In this document: one piece after another, positions 6,249 to 7,537 of the stretch
Layout: every line of letters begins with the position of its first letter
How positions within the stretch are numbered: the first letter of the stretch is position 1
Origin: an uncultured Ruminococcus sp.
GTDB taxonomy: Bacteria > Bacillota > Clostridia > Oscillospirales > Ruminococcaceae
DNA length: 7,537 bases
Assembly (NCBI GenBank): GCA_947176685.1
Contig: CAMWRL010000085.1
Coordinates: 1 to 7,537, forward strand
Direction: 5' to 3'
Made by a program: the position numbers and the translations under genes
The notes under the pieces: model-generated
Told to the model about the DNA's origin: nothing
What the model saw: only the letters and a program-made list of their open reading frames with translations
The model's database searches: none

Positions 6249-7537
6249 GGAGAACGTAAGATATGTTACAAGTGTATGAAAAAATACGACAACGGAACTT
6301 CTATATGTCCGATGTGCGGATATGCTGAAAATACTCCGTCTAATCCTGCATATATATCAGCAGGAACTATAATTCATAACAGATACCTTATTGGCGTACT
6401 GCTTGAATACAACGGCGAAGGTGCTTCATATATTGCCCACGATACTTCAACGGAATGCACTGTTATGATAAGGGAGTATATGCCTATAAACCTTTGTACC
6501 CGTGCCGAAGGTCAGCCCACTATCGAAGTAGGTTATGACAGTCTGGCTAAATACAAGGCTTTTATGGCAGAGTTTACCGAACTCAACAAATCCCTTGCCC
6601 GTCTGCGCAACAACTCAAACATAAATCCGGTACTTGATATGTTTACGGAAAACAACACCACTTATGCAGTGTTTGAATATATTGACGGCGTGAAAATGCT
6701 TGACTACCTCAAGGACAACGCCGGTGAACTGAGCTGGGAACAGATTTCCAGATTATTTCCCCCTATGTTCACGACACTGGGAATACTTCATAATGCAGGA
6801 ATTATCCACCGTGCAATATGTCCCGATACCGTCTACATTACCAACAAGGGCGAACTTAAACTGACAGGTTTCTGCGTTTCCGCCGTAAGAACTGCTGACG
6901 CAGGTCTGGAATACGAGTTATTCAAGGGCTATGCAGCTCCGGAACAGTATTCCGCAAGCAGCAACAGCCGGCAGGGTTCGTGGACGGATGTTTACGGAGT
7001 ATGTGCCCTTATGTACCGTGCATTGACAGGCTGTATGCCCGTAGATTCAAAACGCAGACTTAAAGATGACGAACTTTGTGAACCACGTATGTTAAGCGCA
7101 AAGATTCCCCGTCACCTGTCAAAGGTCATTATGGAAGGTATGAACTTATCTGGCTGCGACCGTATACAGACCATTACAGAACTGGTCACAAAACTGTTTG
7201 AACAGCCTGCACCCAAGACCATTCAGAATACAACCGCACTGCGTAAGGTTACTCCTGAAAAACGCAAATACAATCCGCCTGAACCGTCTCAGGAAAGACA
7301 GTATATCCCGCCGCAGGAAGACTACAGAAATAACAGTTATGACAACAATCAGGAAAATTACCGCTATGAAACAGTTGACCGTCTGAAAGTTCCGGTAATC
7401 ATCGGAATACTTCTTATCGCAATACTTATGATAATAGCGGTATTCATAATAAACATGATTACCGACACCCAGGCTAACAGACAGAGGTCCGGTGACTACC
7501 ACAACAGCTCAGTATCAACTTCGGACAACGTTGTACC
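6246..7537 (+). CDS. Zinc-ribbon, membrane-anchored Hanks-type pseudokinase (C-terminus cut by window edge)
   Basis: 430 codons are visible and the frame is open to the edge. Order of parts: zinc ribbon with Cys7/Cys10 and Cys21/Cys24; Ser/Thr-kinase-like domain from about 40 (GTIIHNRYLIG) to about 320; a hydrophilic linker rich in Pro, Asn, Gln and Tyr (about 335-378); one hydrophobic membrane helix (about 382-405); and the start of a Ser/Thr/Asn-rich outer segment. The domain is related to bacterial kinases with GTILNGRYLIG, VAIKEYxP, HRDxxPDN and DFG motifs. Here these are altered: two of three glycine-loop glycines are Glu54 and Asn56, the VAIK lysine is Arg76, HRD is HRA (Ala190), PDN is PDT (Thr195) and DFG is GFC (208-210). 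Fold markers remain: Glu109 in helix C, APE at 231-233 and DVYG at 248-251. Phosphotransfer is therefore unlikely, and a scaffold, sensor or allosteric-partner role is inferred. N-terminus inside, C-terminus outside is the likely topology. Confidence 0.88.
   Translation, partial: MGERKICYKCMKKYDNGTSICPMCGYAENTPSNPAYISAGTIIHNRYLIGVLLEYNGEGASYIAHDTSTECTVMIREYMPINLCTRAEGQPTIEVGYDSLAKYKAFMAEFTELNKSLARLRNNSNINPVLDMFTENNTTYAVFEYIDGVKMLDYLKDNAGELSWEQISRLFPPMFTTLGILHNAGIIHRAICPDTVYITNKGELKLTGFCVSAVRTADAGLEYELFKGYAAPEQYSASSNSRQGSWTDVYGVCALMYRALTGCMPVDSKRRLKDDELCEPRMLSAKIPRHLSKVIMEGMNLSGCDRIQTITELVTKLFEQPAPKTIQNTTALRKVTPEKRKYNPPEPSQERQYIPPQEDYRNNSYDNNQENYRYETVDRLKVPVIIGILLIAILMIIAVFIINMITDTQANRQRSGDYHNSSVSTSDNVV

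Noticed and set aside
7146..7502. 118-codon minus-strand frame with a hydrophobic stretch
   Set aside because: The hydrophobic region is the reverse reading of the pseudokinase linker and membrane-helix codons; no ribosome site or family motif.
6246..7537. Pseudogene or frameshift explanation for the altered kinase motifs
   Set aside because: The frame is unbroken, the changes are substitutions at scattered motif positions, codon use matches neighbours, and promoter, ribosome site, zinc ribbon and membrane helix are intact.

Overview
The window looks like a chromosomal segment from a low-to-mid-GC Gram-positive anaerobe of the Clostridia, most like Ruminococcus or a relative. This is inferred from AGGAGG-type ribosome binding sites, vegetative-type promoters with 17-base spacers, the long (~545 aa) clostridial form of glutamyl-tRNA synthetase, and a zinc-ribbon/kinase-like/transmembrane protein of a design common in gut Ruminococcaceae. 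No phage, transposon, CRISPR, tRNA or rRNA sequence is visible. The genes share similar base composition, and nothing points to recent transfer.

Layout. (1) Bases 1-1824, minus strand: gltX, a complete glutamyl-tRNA synthetase gene, followed after 9 bases by the first 58 codons of a methionyl-tRNA-synthetase-like gene that runs off the left edge. (2) Bases 1825-1987: a compact divergent promoter region, with one extended -10 promoter firing left into gltX and one firing right. (3) Bases 1988-6088, plus strand: a tight four-gene operon with two different M42-family metallo-aminopeptidases in tandem, a GNAT acetyltransferase, and a PLP-dependent methionine gamma-lyase-like (YnbB/'aluminium resistance') protein. 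The three junctions are a 3-base gap, a 4-base ATGA overlap and an 11-base overlap, so translational coupling is likely. (4) Bases 6089-6245: an intergenic region with a third strong promoter and no convincing terminator. (5) Bases 6246-7537, plus strand: a TTG-started gene, cut by the right edge, for a membrane-anchored protein kinase homologue.

How the parts fit. The minus-strand pair supplies aminoacyl-tRNA. The plus-strand operon looks like intracellular peptide and amino-acid metabolism: aminopeptidases release amino acids, a PLP enzyme may act on a sulfur amino acid or related compound, and the GNAT substrate is unknown. The joint pathway is inferred from gene order only.

The most unusual item is the last gene. 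Its kinase fold markers (RYLIG entry, APE, DVYG) are kept, but the VAIK lysine is Arg, the HRD aspartate is Ala, the following Asn is Thr, the DFG motif is GFC, and two of the three glycine-loop glycines are gone. The reading frame is open for all 430 visible codons. It therefore reads as a maintained zinc-ribbon, membrane-anchored pseudokinase, probably a scaffold or sensor rather than an enzyme.
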